A DNA stretch of 64,000 nucleotides from CAYLHS01 sp964496205. GTDB taxonomy: Bacteria > Actinomycetota > Acidimicrobiia > Spongiisociales > UBA4744. The notes under the pieces were generated by a model. It saw only the letters and a program-made list of their open reading frames with translations. It was not told the origin of the DNA and did not search any database. Within the stretch, counting starts at the first letter, position 1, and each line of letters begins with the position of its first letter. The position numbers and the translations under genes were made by a program. This document shows, piece after piece, positions 41,251-49,632 of this stretch. The stretch lies in assembly GCA_964496205.1 (NCBI GenBank), contig CAZBXV010000003.1, positions 15,351 to 79,350 of the forward strand. The letters run 5' to 3'.

Positions 41251-43419
41251 ATGGCTGCGTTGACTCCTGCGTACGAAGGGATCTCGGAGAAGGAGTACAA
41301 ACGTCGCATCAGAGCCTGGACGCTCTACGACTGGGCGAACTCCGCGTTCGCAACGACGATCCTCTCCGCCGTTCTCCCCGCCTACTACAGCTCCGTCGCT
41401 GGAGCGACGCTTCCCAGCGCAGCCGTTGCCACCGCCTACTGGACAACCACGCTCAGCATCTCACTGATCATCGTCGCCTTCCTCTCTCCCGTGCTCGGGA
41501 CGATTGCCGACATCATGCGAGGCAAGAAGAAATTCCTCTCGATCTTCGTCGGCATGGGAGTGATCGGAACAGGCCTGCTCGTACTCATCACGACGGGGAA
41601 CTGGATCCTGGCGTCCATCTTCTTCATCGTCGGACGCGTCGGTTTCGCCGGAGCGAACGTGTTCTACGACGCGCTGCTTCCCCACGTCGCCAAGCCCGAG
41701 GATCAGGATGTCGTGTCGACCCGCGGCTATGCCATCGGGTACCTCGGTGGCGGCCTGCTGCTGGCAATCAACGTGGGGATGATCCTGTTCATCGGCTCCG
41801 AAATGGGAGCCCGGCTTTCGTTTGTGTCGGTCGCCATCTGGTGGGCAGTATTCTCCATTCCACTATTCAGGCGCGTGCCCGAACCGCCGGCGGCCTCAGG
41901 TCAAGGAACGTTGACAGGTGGGACGATCACGGCGAGCCTCAAGCGGCTCGGCGAGACCTTCCGGGACCTGCGCAAGTACCGCCAGCTTTACCGGTTTCTC
42001 ATCGGGTTCCTGATCTATAACGACGGCATCGGGACGATCATCAGCGTCGCCGTCATCTATGGCACCGAACTCGGATTCCAAACGACGCAGCTGATTCTTG
42101 CGATCCTCCTGGTCCAGTTCGTCGGCATCCCGTTCAGTCTCGTTTTCGGGCGCATTCCCGGCCGCAAGGACAACAACCGGGCGATCTACCTGGCATTCGT
42201 CGTGTTCAACATCATCGCTCTCCCGCTCGTCGGAATCATCGGAGCACGGACACTCCCGGCATCGGCCACCGGCGCTCCTCCGGCCCCGTTCGAGACCGTC
42301 GGTGCCGCCGTGGGTGAGGGAACCTATGCGGCCGGTAGCTTCACACTGTCGGGCGACTGGCAGACTATTTCGACCGACACGGTCGGCACCGCGACCGAAG
42401 GACTGACAAGGGCATCTCGCACGATCGCACCCATCGCGTTCGTGCTGGCGATCGTGCTCTTCGCCGCCGCCTGGGTGTTCGCTCGCCGGCGCCGCGCCAA
42501 CCCGGACACGAGCTTGTGGAGCGTCCTCACACCCGTTCTGGCCGCTATCGCAGCGCTCCTCATCGCTGCCCTCGCCGAGCTCCTGTTGCTCACAGGGACA
42601 GACCCGATCCCATACGAAAGCGCGACCAGTTCGGCTTCCACAGCAACCTTCTCGTTCAATGGTCAGCAAGTCGAGCTGGACTACAGCACCGGACCGGACC
42701 GTGGCACGTGGGACGTCGCGATCGATGGGTCGCCGCTGATGGAGAACGACGAGGCGGTCACAATCGACGCGACCACTCCCTCGGTGCGCTACGGCACTCC
42801 GGTGACGATCGATGCCGGCTCGGCGGGTGTGCACGAACTCACGCTGTCGGTGAGCCCCGACACCCCCAACGGATCGTTGGCAATCGGACAGGTCAAGGTG
42901 CTGGCTCCCGTTCGCACCAGCAATCTCGGTGTGATCCTGGGTCTGATCCTGGTCATCGAGGTGGTCGGACTCGCACTCGCAACCCTCTTCGGCCGGCCGT
43001 TGTTCGGCCGGCTCGCGGACACCATGACGACCAAACGCACGATCATCCTGGCCATCGCCGCGTATGCAATCATCGCCACGTGGGGGTTCTTCCTCGATGC
43101 CGTATTCGAGTTCTGGTTCCTTGCTTGGATGGTGGCGGTCGTTCAGGGCGGAAGCCAGGCGCTCAGCAGAAGCCTGTACGCGTGGATGACGCCTGCCTAT
43201 GAGAGTGGCAAGTTCTTCGGGTTCTTCTCCGTCATGTCGAAGTTCTCGTCGATTCTTGGGCCTGTGATGTTTGCTGCTGCAGTTGCGATCACCGGCAGCA
43301 GCCGGCCGGCGGTGCTCAGTCTCGTGCTGTTCTTCATCATCGGCGCCGCGATCCTCGTGAAGGTCGATGTCGATGAGGGAAGGCGAGTGGCCGTCGAGGC
43401 GGATGCCGCTGCCAGATAG
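41251..43419 (+). CDS. UMF1-family MFS transporter with large central insertion
   Basis: A 722-residue transporter of the UMF1 (Atg22-like) group, usually about 420-460 residues. The first half (RIRAWTLYDWANSAFATTILSAVLPAYY, GTIADIMRGKKKFL, RGYAIGYLGGGLLLAINV) and the last part (LFGRLADTMTTKRTIILA, GGSQALSRSLYAWMTPAYESGKFFGFFSVMSKFSSILGP) are normal. Between them, residues about 330-555 hold two soluble stretches, separated by two extra helices with RRRR between. The second stretch (ATFSFNGQQVELDYSTGPDRGTWDVAIDG...) reads like a beta-sandwich facing outside. ATG 41251 follows GGGAAGGG. The substrate is unknown; relatives move amino acids or other solutes. Confidence 0.87.
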   Translation: MAALTPAYEGISEKEYKRRIRAWTLYDWANSAFATTILSAVLPAYYSSVAGATLPSAAVATAYWTTTLSISLIIVAFLSPVLGTIADIMRGKKKFLSIFVGMGVIGTGLLVLITTGNWILASIFFIVGRVGFAGANVFYDALLPHVAKPEDQDVVSTRGYAIGYLGGGLLLAINVGMILFIGSEMGARLSFVSVAIWWAVFSIPLFRRVPEPPAASGQGTLTGGTITASLKRLGETFRDLRKYRQLYRFLIGFLIYNDGIGTIISVAVIYGTELGFQTTQLILAILLVQFVGIPFSLVFGRIPGRKDNNRAIYLAFVVFNIIALPLVGIIGARTLPASATGAPPAPFETVGAAVGEGTYAAGSFTLSGDWQTISTDTVGTATEGLTRASRTIAPIAFVLAIVLFAAAWVFARRRRANPDTSLWSVLTPVLAAIAALLIAALAELLLLTGTDPIPYESATSSASTATFSFNGQQVELDYSTGPDRGTWDVAIDGSPLMENDEAVTIDATTPSVRYGTPVTIDAGSAGVHELTLSVSPDTPNGSLAIGQVKVLAPVRTSNLGVILGLILVIEVVGLALATLFGRPLFGRLADTMTTKRTIILAIAAYAIIATWGFFLDAVFEFWFLAWMVAVVQGGSQALSRSLYAWMTPAYESGKFFGFFSVMSKFSSILGPVMFAAAVAITGSSRPAVLSLVLFFIIGAAILVKVDVDEGRRVAVEADAAAR

Positions 43420-43422
43420 ACG

Positions 43423-43457
43423 GGGAGCGTCCAGGCTTTGACGCTCCCTCTATTCTT
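43423..43457 (+). terminator. Intrinsic terminator after UMF1 transporter
   Basis: GGGAGCGTC, 8-base loop, GACGCTCCC, then TCTATTCTT. Nine perfect pairs and a T-rich tail just after the stop. The TATTCT in the tail may double as a -10 box for the LapA gene. Confidence 0.75.
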
Positions 43458-43475
43458 GGCAGCGAAAGGAGCACC

Positions 43476-43829
43476 ATGGACTCAGAGCCGACGTCACCAA
43501 AGCCGGCACCGTCAGAGAAGGAAGCAGCGCCGCCGGCGCAGCCGCCGCACGAGCTGGCACCGTACAGGGGTACCGGTATCTCGTGGGCGCTCGTGTTCGG
43601 CATCGTCATCACCGTGCTCGTCGCCGTGTTGGCCGCTGCCAACACGACCCCCGTCGAGGTGAACCTGATCTTCTGGAAGGTTCAAGCCCCTCTCATCACC
43701 CTGATCCTCATCGTCATCGTGTTGGCCGTCATCGTCGACGAACTCGTGGGCATTGCCGTGCGGAGACGCCGGAGACAGAGACTCCACGAACAGCACCAGC
43801 TCAGACAGCTCAAGCAGGATTCGAAGTGA
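43476..43829 (+). CDS. LapA-domain (DUF1049) membrane protein
   Basis: A 117-residue protein with a Pro/Glu-rich N-terminal tail (about 35 residues), two membrane helices (ISWALVFGIVITVLVAVLAAAN and APLITLILIVIVLAVIVDELVGIA) joined by the family hallmark NTTPVEVNLIFWKVQ, and a strongly basic C-terminal helix (RRRRRQRLHEQHQLRQLKQ). In proteobacteria LapA/YciS acts with LapB in LPS assembly; the role in actinobacteria is unknown. AAAGGAG precedes the ATG. Its stop overlaps the start of the CoA-disulfide reductase as GTGA. Confidence 0.87.
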   Translation: MDSEPTSPKPAPSEKEAAPPAQPPHELAPYRGTGISWALVFGIVITVLVAVLAAANTTPVEVNLIFWKVQAPLITLILIVIVLAVIVDELVGIAVRRRRRQRLHEQHQLRQLKQDSK

Positions 43830-45175
43830 GCCGCCTCGTAGTCATTGGTGGTGACGCTGCCGGCATGTCGGGAGCAAGCCAGGCGCGGCGCCTGAACCCG
43901 GATCTCGAGATCATCGTGTTCGAACGCACCACCTGGGTCAGCTATGCCGCCTGCGGCATTCCCTACTACGTCGGCGAGGATGTCAAGGAGCTGCGACAGC
44001 TCCAGGCGAGGACTCCCGAGCAGTTCGCCCGCATGAACATCGATGTTCGCCTTCGCCACGAAGTCATGGCGATCGACACGTCCACCAAGACGGTCGCCGT
44101 CAGGCAGCTCGACGACGGGTCCGACGCCGAATTCGCCTATGACCTCCTGCTCTATGCGACGGGTGCGCGTCCGATCCTTCCCCCGATCGAAGGTCTCGAT
44201 CTCGATGGCGTGTTTCAGGTTCGCACCCTCGACGACGCTGCCGCCGTTCGTTCCGCGATCGGCAGATCACCGGCCAGCGCGGTCGTGATTGGCGGTGGGT
44301 ACATCGGCCTGGAAGCAGCAGAGTCATTCCACAATCTCGGCATTCCGGTGACCGTCTTGGAGATTGCCCCGACCGTCCTCTCCCGCACGATGGATCCCGA
44401 AATGGGGGAACTCGTCGCCGAACAGGTTCGTGAGCGCGGGATCTCCGTCCACACCGACATGCGGGTAGACCGCATCGTCGGCCAGGATGGACGAGTGTCT
44501 GCAGTTGAGGCCGCCGGATCGGTCTTCCCGGCGGACATCGTCGTGCTCGGCCTCGGTTCTGCCCCCAACTCGGCGCTCGCGAAGGCGTCGGGCATCGCCA
44601 TCGGGCCTACCGGCGCCGTCGCCGTCGATGACCACCAGCGTACGAGTGCCGAAGATGTCTACGCGGCCGGCGACTGCACAGAGTCAATCAACCGCATCAG
44701 CGGCGCGCCGATCAATCTGCAGTTGGGCACGGTCGCCAACAAGCAGGGACGCGTCGCGGGAACCAACCTCGGCGGCGGCGACGCATCGTTCCCGGGAGTG
44801 CTGGCGACCGCCATCACAAAGGTCGACGACATCGAAATTTCTCGAACCGGCCTGACGCTCGCCGAAGCAGACGCCGCCGGATTCGACGCTGCCGCCACGG
44901 GGTTGCGCAGCTCGACCGGATCCCACTATTGGCCACGATCAAGCCAGATGCGCATCCGCACGGTCGTCGATCGGAAGACAGGCAAACTCCTCGGCGCCCA
45001 GATCGTCGGAGGTCCAGGCGCGGCCAAGCGAATCGATACGTTCGCGGCGGCCATGTGGGCGGGTCTCACGGCGGCGGAACTCGAATACGTCGACCTGGCC
45101 TATTCGCCACCTTTTTCCGGCGTGTGGGAACCGGTCAACATCGCTGCGCGCAAGGCTGCTGGAGCCACCGAGTAG
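43826..45175 (+). CDS. CoA-disulfide reductase / NAD(P)H oxidase family flavoprotein
   Basis: A 449-residue FAD enzyme of the single-cysteine group. VVIGGDAAGMSGASQARR binds FAD; the redox Cys is Cys43 in YAACGIPYYVG; ASAVVIGGGYIGLEAAESF binds NAD(P)H; VYAAGDCTE is the second FAD motif; the dimerisation domain ends with DLAYSPPFSGVWEPVNIAA containing the Tyr pair region used for CoA recognition. It likely keeps CoA or another low-molecular thiol reduced. GTG 43826 overlaps the LapA stop, an unexpected partnership. No other thiol-redox genes lie nearby. Confidence 0.92.
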   Translation: MSRLVVIGGDAAGMSGASQARRLNPDLEIIVFERTTWVSYAACGIPYYVGEDVKELRQLQARTPEQFARMNIDVRLRHEVMAIDTSTKTVAVRQLDDGSDAEFAYDLLLYATGARPILPPIEGLDLDGVFQVRTLDDAAAVRSAIGRSPASAVVIGGGYIGLEAAESFHNLGIPVTVLEIAPTVLSRTMDPEMGELVAEQVRERGISVHTDMRVDRIVGQDGRVSAVEAAGSVFPADIVVLGLGSAPNSALAKASGIAIGPTGAVAVDDHQRTSAEDVYAAGDCTESINRISGAPINLQLGTVANKQGRVAGTNLGGGDASFPGVLATAITKVDDIEISRTGLTLAEADAAGFDAAATGLRSSTGSHYWPRSSQMRIRTVVDRKTGKLLGAQIVGGPGAAKRIDTFAAAMWAGLTAAELEYVDLAYSPPFSGVWEPVNIAARKAAGATE

Positions 45176-45189
45176 CGGGCCCTATCGTC

Positions 45190-45249
45190 GGGCGATCGTC
45201 CAGCGGTCCGTCGCCCTGATGACTGCCCGGTCTTTGCGTCTCGCGACGC
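45190..45249. repeat. Small hairpins between convergent genes
   Basis: GGGCGA/TCGCCC (45190-45195, 45211-45216) and GCGTC-tcgc-GACGC (45236-45249), followed by CACCC-gt-GGGTG. They fill the 100-base gap between the CoA-disulfide reductase and the hydrolase ends and probably act as a two-way terminator; no T-run of note. Confidence 0.4.
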
Positions 45250-45275
45250 ACCCGTGGGTGAGCCCTGACGCACCA

Positions 45276-46028
45276 CTAGTGATTGGTGAAGAACCCGTGA
45301 AGTGACTCGCTGACCAGGTCGGGCGTCTCGATCGGAGGCAGGTGGCCGGCGCCGGGAACGACGCTGAGTGTCGCATCCGAGATGCGGGCGGCCATCGACA
45401 CCGCCCCGGCCGGCGGGGTGACCGTATCCGATGCACCGACAAGCACCATCGTTGGCACACTGATCGTCGATAAGACGTGTGTCCTGTCGGGCCGATTCGC
45501 CATGCCCATTGTTGCCGCGATGGCGGTTTCGTTGGGGGTCGCCTCGATCATCCTGGTGAGACGCTGCTTCGCTCTCACAGTGGCCTCCTGGGCGAGGAGC
45601 GATGTCAGCATCCCAGGAACGAGTGCTGCAACACCCTCCCGTGCGATGGTGGCAGCCGTGGTCACCCTGCCTTCCCTCGCTGCCGGGGTGTCTGCAGTTG
45701 CCTTTGTGTCCAGAAGAGCAAGCGAACGCACCAGCTCGGGATGACGTTCCCACAAGGCAAACGTCACATAGCCTCCCATCGACAGAGAGACGACATCGAC
45801 CGGGACCGACCCGATGAATGCGGCCAGGGCGTCAGCCACGTTGTCCATCGTGAATTCATCGAGCGGTGCGGACGACCCGAAGCCGGGCAGATCGGGGGCG
45901 ATGCAGTGCCGGACCTCTGCCAGTTCTTCGAGTTGATCGAGCCACATCCGGTGATCGAGAGGGAAACCATGGATGAAGAGGGCAGGCGTCCCGGATCCCG
46001 ACTCCACGAAGGAGAGCGAATCTGTCAT
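45276..46028 (-). CDS. Alpha/beta hydrolase
   Basis: A 250-residue soluble hydrolase: PALFIHGFPLDHRMW (oxyanion region, 15-29), APDLPGFGSSAP, nucleophile elbow VVSLSMGGYVTF (Ser near 83; the residue two before Ser is Ser rather than the usual Gly), acid in LVGASDTVTPP (near 197) and His in GAGHLPPIETPD. It resembles the 3-oxoadipate enol-lactonase/peroxidase-like esterase cluster, but no pathway genes are near, so substrate is open. A TATCGT box ends 6 bases before the ATG. It is divergent from the nuclease gene with 35 bases between starts. Confidence 0.87.
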   Translation of the reverse strand: MTDSLSFVESGSGTPALFIHGFPLDHRMWLDQLEELAEVRHCIAPDLPGFGSSAPLDEFTMDNVADALAAFIGSVPVDVVSLSMGGYVTFALWERHPELVRSLALLDTKATADTPAAREGRVTTAATIAREGVAALVPGMLTSLLAQEATVRAKQRLTRMIEATPNETAIAATMGMANRPDRTHVLSTISVPTMVLVGASDTVTPPAGAVSMAARISDATLSVVPGAGHLPPIETPDLVSESLHGFFTNH

Positions 46029-46034
46029 TCACCC

Positions 46035-46040
46035 ACGATA
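46035..46040 (-). promoter_or_regulatory. -10 box TATCGT, hydrolase gene
   Basis: Minus-strand TATCGT ends 6 bases before ATG 46028. On the plus strand an overlapping TACAGT (46039-46044) may serve the divergent nuclease gene with a leader of about 12 bases. Confidence 0.5.
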
Positions 46041-46063
46041 CAGTCGCTCTCGACACAACCGCC

Positions 46064-46864
46064 ATGAAGCATCTCATCCTCACCATCCTGCTCGTTCTCA
46101 TCGCGACATCCTGTGCCCAGGCAGCGCCTTCATCGAACGCGGTCGTACAGAGAGTCATCGACGGAGACACGATCGTCGTATCGCTGAACGGTGCAGACGA
46201 GAGGGTACGGTTGATCGGCATCAACGCTCCCGAGCGAGACGAGTGCTTCGGAACCGAGGCGACCGAGCAGCTCAGGGTTCTCCTTGACCACACCCAGGTG
46301 ACGCTCCAGACCGATGTCGACGTGTACGACGACTACGGACGACTGCTCGCCTATGTCTACTCCGATGACAGCCTCATCAATCGGGAACTCGTATCGGGTG
46401 GCTTTGCCCTCGCCCAGCCGTACCCTCCGAACACCCTCCACCAATCAGAACTGGACGATGCGATGACCACGGCGAAACAGCAGGAAGTCGGATTGTGGGC
46501 GGTCGGAGCATGCGGTGAAGCAGTTGGAGATGTGGTCACAATCGAGTCCATCAACGAGAACCCGCCTGGCCCCGACGAAGCCTCGCTCAACGACGAGAGC
46601 ATCACGCTCATCGCCAACGACCATGTCGACCTGTCGGGCTGGGTGGTGCGTGATGGTTCCAGCAGCAACCGGTACGTGGTCCCTGATGGCATCACACTCT
46701 ATGCCGGCGACCGGGTGATCCTTCATTCGGGTTGTGGAAACAACTCGATTCATGACCTCTACTGGTGTTCCGACACGCCGATCTGGAACAACGATGGCGA
46801 CACGGTGATGATCTATGACGAATCAGGTGCACTCGTCGACGCGGTCACGTATCCTGCGGACTGA
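46064..46864 (+). CDS. Secreted thermonuclease-like protein with lamin-tail domain
   Basis: A 266-residue exported protein with signal/lipobox-like MKHLILTILLVLIATSCAQA. Residues 25-150 are a staphylococcal-nuclease (SNase) domain: VVQRVIDGDTIVV with calcium Asp, RVRLIGINAPERDECFGTEA with catalytic Arg and Glu, and YDDYGRLLAYVY with the second Arg. Residues 155-266 form a lamin-tail (LTD) domain (VVTIESINENPPGPDEASLNDESITLIAN...VDLSGWVVRDGSSSNRYVVPDGITLYAGDRVILHSG...WNNDGDTVMIYDESGALVD), an Ig-like module common in secreted nucleases. Likely degrades extracellular DNA or RNA for nutrients or biofilm turnover. Confidence 0.9.
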   Translation: MKHLILTILLVLIATSCAQAAPSSNAVVQRVIDGDTIVVSLNGADERVRLIGINAPERDECFGTEATEQLRVLLDHTQVTLQTDVDVYDDYGRLLAYVYSDDSLINRELVSGGFALAQPYPPNTLHQSELDDAMTTAKQQEVGLWAVGACGEAVGDVVTIESINENPPGPDEASLNDESITLIANDHVDLSGWVVRDGSSSNRYVVPDGITLYAGDRVILHSGCGNNSIHDLYWCSDTPIWNNDGDTVMIYDESGALVDAVTYPAD

Positions 46865-46877
46865 CAAAGGAGTGGCA

Positions 46878-47195
46878 ATGGGTTTCATGGATTCGTTGAA
46901 GAAGATGTTTGGTTCGGCCAAGGAGATGGCAGACGATCTCGGTGAGAAGGCTGCGCCGATGATGGACAAGGCCAAGGAGATGGCCGGTGACCTGGGCGAA
47001 AAGGCGAAAGACATGGCGGATGACCTGGGTGAGAAGGCTGCGCCGATGATGGACAAGGCCAAGGAGGCCGCTTCGGAGGCCTTCGAGAAGGCCAAGGACG
47101 TCGCCGAAGACTTCCGCTCGAAGGCCGAAGGTGGTGGCAACGAAGCAGCCAGTGTCGCCGAGGAAGCCGTCGAGAAGGCCACCGGCGAGGAGTAG
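46878..47195 (+). CDS. Small amphipathic-helix repeat protein (YtxH/MT0933-antitoxin-like)
   Basis: 105 residues, entirely charged amphipathic helix without Cys or aromatic core: MGFMDSLKKMFGSAKEMADDLGEKAAPMMDKAKEMA then repeats of DDLGEKA and MDKAKE with 11-residue-like periodicity, ending GGNEAASVAEEAVEKATGEE. The layout resembles Rv0909/MT0933-type proteins, CsbD-like and LEA-like stress proteins; no toxin gene is adjacent. AAAGGAG precedes the ATG. A perfect 39-base direct repeat builds half the gene, so it grew by internal duplication. Strong terminator follows. Membrane binding or protein protection are guesses. Confidence 0.7.
   Translation: MGFMDSLKKMFGSAKEMADDLGEKAAPMMDKAKEMAGDLGEKAKDMADDLGEKAAPMMDKAKEAASEAFEKAKDVAEDFRSKAEGGGNEAASVAEEAVEKATGEE
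46941..47066 (+). repeat. 39-base perfect direct repeat inside coiled-coil gene
   Basis: Copies at 46941-46979 and 47028-47066 are identical and in frame, 87 bases apart. Synonymous positions agree too, so the duplication is recent or kept equal by conversion. Confidence 0.85.
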
Positions 47196-47209
47196 ACCGG
47201 TCGGAATGG

Positions 47210-47236
47210 AAGGGGGGCGCCTCACGCGCCCCCCTT
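47210..47236 (+). terminator. Strong intrinsic terminator
   Basis: AAGGGGGGCGC, loop CTCAC, GCGCCCCCCTT, followed by CTTTGTTTT. Eleven pairs plus T-run, just after the coiled-coil gene; also faces the convergent P5C dehydrogenase end. Confidence 0.9.
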
Positions 47237-47243
47237 CTTTGTT

Positions 47244-48791
47244 TTAGAGCCAGCGTTCCGCGACGGTCTTCATTTCCATGAAGAGCCGCAGATAGTCGGG
47301 GCCGCCGGCCTTCGCATTCGAACCGGACATGTTGAACCCGCCGAAGGGTTGCACGCCGACGAGCGCCCCAGTGATCTTTCGATTGATGTACAGGTTTCCA
47401 ACATGAAACTCCTGCCGTGCTCGTTCGATCCGGTCTCGCCTCGACGAGAACAGCCCTCCCGTCAGTCCGTACTGGGTTCCGTTGAATATCTCCACCGCGT
47501 TGTCGAAGTCTCGGGCGCGTAGCACCGACACCACCGGGCCGAAGATCTCATGCTGCGCGATGTACGCGTCCGGTCCGACATCACCGAAGACCGTCGGTTG
47601 GATGTAGTACCCGCCATCGAGATCCACAGCCTCGCCGCCGACGAGCAGCTTCGCCTCACCCCTGCCTCGATCGATATCCGACAGAATCGAATGTTGCTGC
47701 GACGCGGTGATCACTGCGTTCACACGGACGTTGTCTTCGGCCGGGCCGACGGGAAGCGCCTCGGTCAGTGCAACCACCCGTTCCAGCACCTCGTCATAGA
47801 CGTCGTCGACGAGGATCAGCCTGGACATCGCCGAGCACTTCTGTCCCTGGAATCCGAACGCACCGACGACTGCGGCCGCGGCGGCGGCCTCGAGGTCGGC
47901 GGTTTCGTCCACGACCAGGGCGTCCTTGCCGCCCATCTCCATGTAGGCCCTCTTCAGCCAAGGTTGCCCATCATGGACGACGGATGCGCGCTGGGCGATC
48001 CGCAGCCCGACCTCCATTGAACCGGTGAAGTTCACGAATCTCGTTCTTGGATGGTCAACCAGGAAGTCCCCGACTTCGCTCCCGGCGCCAGGCAGGAAGT
48101 TGATCACACCAGGAGGGAAGCCTGCGGCCTCGACAGCCTTCATGAACTCGGCGGCGATCACCGGCGTCGCCGAGGCAGGCTTCACGACGACCGTGTTTCC
48201 GGCGGCGACGGGCCCAACGGTCATACCGACGAGGATCGCGAGCGGAAAGTTCCACGGTGGAATGACGATGCCGGCGCCAATCGGAACCAGATGCGATTCG
48301 TTGTCCTCGCCTGGATACGGGTACACGGGCAGAGGTTCCGACACCTCGACAGCTTGACGGGCGTAGTACTCGCAGAAGTCGATGGCTTCCGCAACGTCCG
48401 CTTCCGCCTCCAGGTAGTTCTTCGAGGCCTCGATGGTCTCCCATGCGGAGAGTTCGTACTTGCGGGCCCGCAGAATGGCTGCGAGCTTCACGAGGTGGCG
48501 GGCTCTGGCGACTCCGTCGACCCGTGACCACGCCGGGAACGCCGCCCACGCGGCATCCAACGCCCGCTGAGCTGCCCCCTGGTCCGCGAGTGACACGGTC
48601 CCAACGATCTCTGCCGGACGGGCAGGGTTGATGCTCTCGAGCTCTCGGCCCGTCTCTACCGGTTCTCCTCCGATGATGAGGGGATACTGCGTGAACCTGG
48701 ACCTCACGTCGGCGATGGCGGCCCGGTAGGCGTCAGCGTTCCGCGTGTCGGTGAAGTCCGAGTACGGCTCGTTCACATACGGCTCGAACAA
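47244..48791 (-). CDS. rocA: 1-pyrroline-5-carboxylate dehydrogenase
   Basis: A 515-residue aldehyde dehydrogenase oxidising glutamate-5-semialdehyde to glutamate in proline and arginine breakdown. Seen: IPPWNFPLAILVGM (Asn of the oxyanion hole), VNFTGSMEVGLRIAQRA (NAD loop), MEMGGKDALVV with the general-base region, FGFQGQKCSAMSRLI with the catalytic Cys near 312, and HEIFGPVVSVLRA. Features such as YARQAVEVSEPLP and FNMSGSNAKAGGPDYL place it with the stand-alone P5CDH group, not PutA. Start is TTG 48791 with GGAGG four bases upstream. No proline dehydrogenase gene is in the window. Confidence 0.94.
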   Translation of the reverse strand: MFEPYVNEPYSDFTDTRNADAYRAAIADVRSRFTQYPLIIGGEPVETGRELESINPARPAEIVGTVSLADQGAAQRALDAAWAAFPAWSRVDGVARARHLVKLAAILRARKYELSAWETIEASKNYLEAEADVAEAIDFCEYYARQAVEVSEPLPVYPYPGEDNESHLVPIGAGIVIPPWNFPLAILVGMTVGPVAAGNTVVVKPASATPVIAAEFMKAVEAAGFPPGVINFLPGAGSEVGDFLVDHPRTRFVNFTGSMEVGLRIAQRASVVHDGQPWLKRAYMEMGGKDALVVDETADLEAAAAAAVVGAFGFQGQKCSAMSRLILVDDVYDEVLERVVALTEALPVGPAEDNVRVNAVITASQQHSILSDIDRGRGEAKLLVGGEAVDLDGGYYIQPTVFGDVGPDAYIAQHEIFGPVVSVLRARDFDNAVEIFNGTQYGLTGGLFSSRRDRIERARQEFHVGNLYINRKITGALVGVQPFGGFNMSGSNAKAGGPDYLRLFMEMKTVAERWL

Positions 48792-48945
48792 TGTTCCTCC
48801 TTGTGCGCGAGTTCAGCCTATCGGAGGCGCAGCTCGCTTCGCTCGCCGCAGCGACCAGCGACAGGAGCTATCTCGGCCCGTAGTCGTCACGCAACGGTGA
48901 CCGCGGTCGTGGCCGGCCGCTGGAGACTGGCGGCCGGATGCCAGC

Positions 48946-48951
48946 TAGCTT
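48946..48951 (+). promoter_or_regulatory. -10 box TAGCTT before gene at 48958
   Basis: TAGCTT ends 6 bases before ATG 48958; no ribosome site; leaderless spacing. Confidence 0.5.
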
Positions 48952-48957
48952 GGCTTC

Positions 48958-49632
48958 ATGAACGACCCGATGGCGGTGCTGGCGGACGCCTTCCGCAACG
49001 AGTGGGCCGATCCGCTCAGTTCCGCCGCCGTGGTGGTGGAAGCCCTGCGGTCGCTGGCGCGTTCGGATTGGGATGTCGCACTCCCCCAAGTCCAGCGGTT
49101 CCGTAGGGAACGTGCCGACAGCGCGCTGCTGTTGTCGGTGACCGATCCAGCCGTGGATCCCGAAGTCGGCCGGGTCCTCGAGGGACTCGACGATGTTGAA
49201 CGCAGGTTGCTCGACTCGACCTGGATTCGGCGGGTCGCTCGCAGGCTCGAGGACGCCCAAACGGTAGGAGTTGTCTCGCTGGGAGATTTCACACTCACCG
49301 TGTTGGAGCTTGCGCTCCTGAGCGGCGATCCCGATCTCGTCACCGACAAGCTGGCAGTCGCTCGGGGGCTTGGGTATCTGAACGCAAACATCGAGATCGG
49401 GCCTCCGGAGACGGCCGAGGTCGTTCTGGTTCCTGCGGCAGCCCGATTCGGTACTCGCATCTGGACGACAACCCGGATTGCGCACATTGTCGACGCAGCA
49501 GGACAAGGGGCCACGCATATCGTCCCCTTGATCCACCCTCTCTACGTGCTGTCGCCTCTGGCGCGGGGCGTGTATCGACCGGCACACATCCTGATCGACG
49601 TTGAGCTGCCTCAGAGTCGGTCGACGACGTAG
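48958..49632 (+). CDS. Hypothetical protein, possible degenerate eIF2B/MtnA-like domain
   Basis: A 224-residue soluble protein. The N-terminal third is helical (FRNEWADPLSSAAVVVEALRSLARS). The rest, VGVVSLGDFTLTVLELALLSG, ANIEIGPPETAEVVLVPAAARFGTRIWTTTRIAHIVDAAGQGATHIVPLI, follows the order of the eIF2B-alpha/beta/delta Rossmann domain, in which a loss of the NKxGT and catalytic Cys/Asp residues would leave a binding-only protein. The similarity is weak and based on layout and on comparison with the clearer relative at 56398. Its last 22 bases overlap the end of serC on the other strand. Unknown function. Confidence 0.5.
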   Translation: MNDPMAVLADAFRNEWADPLSSAAVVVEALRSLARSDWDVALPQVQRFRRERADSALLLSVTDPAVDPEVGRVLEGLDDVERRLLDSTWIRRVARRLEDAQTVGVVSLGDFTLTVLELALLSGDPDLVTDKLAVARGLGYLNANIEIGPPETAEVVLVPAAARFGTRIWTTTRIAHIVDAAGQGATHIVPLIHPLYVLSPLARGVYRPAHILIDVELPQSRSTT

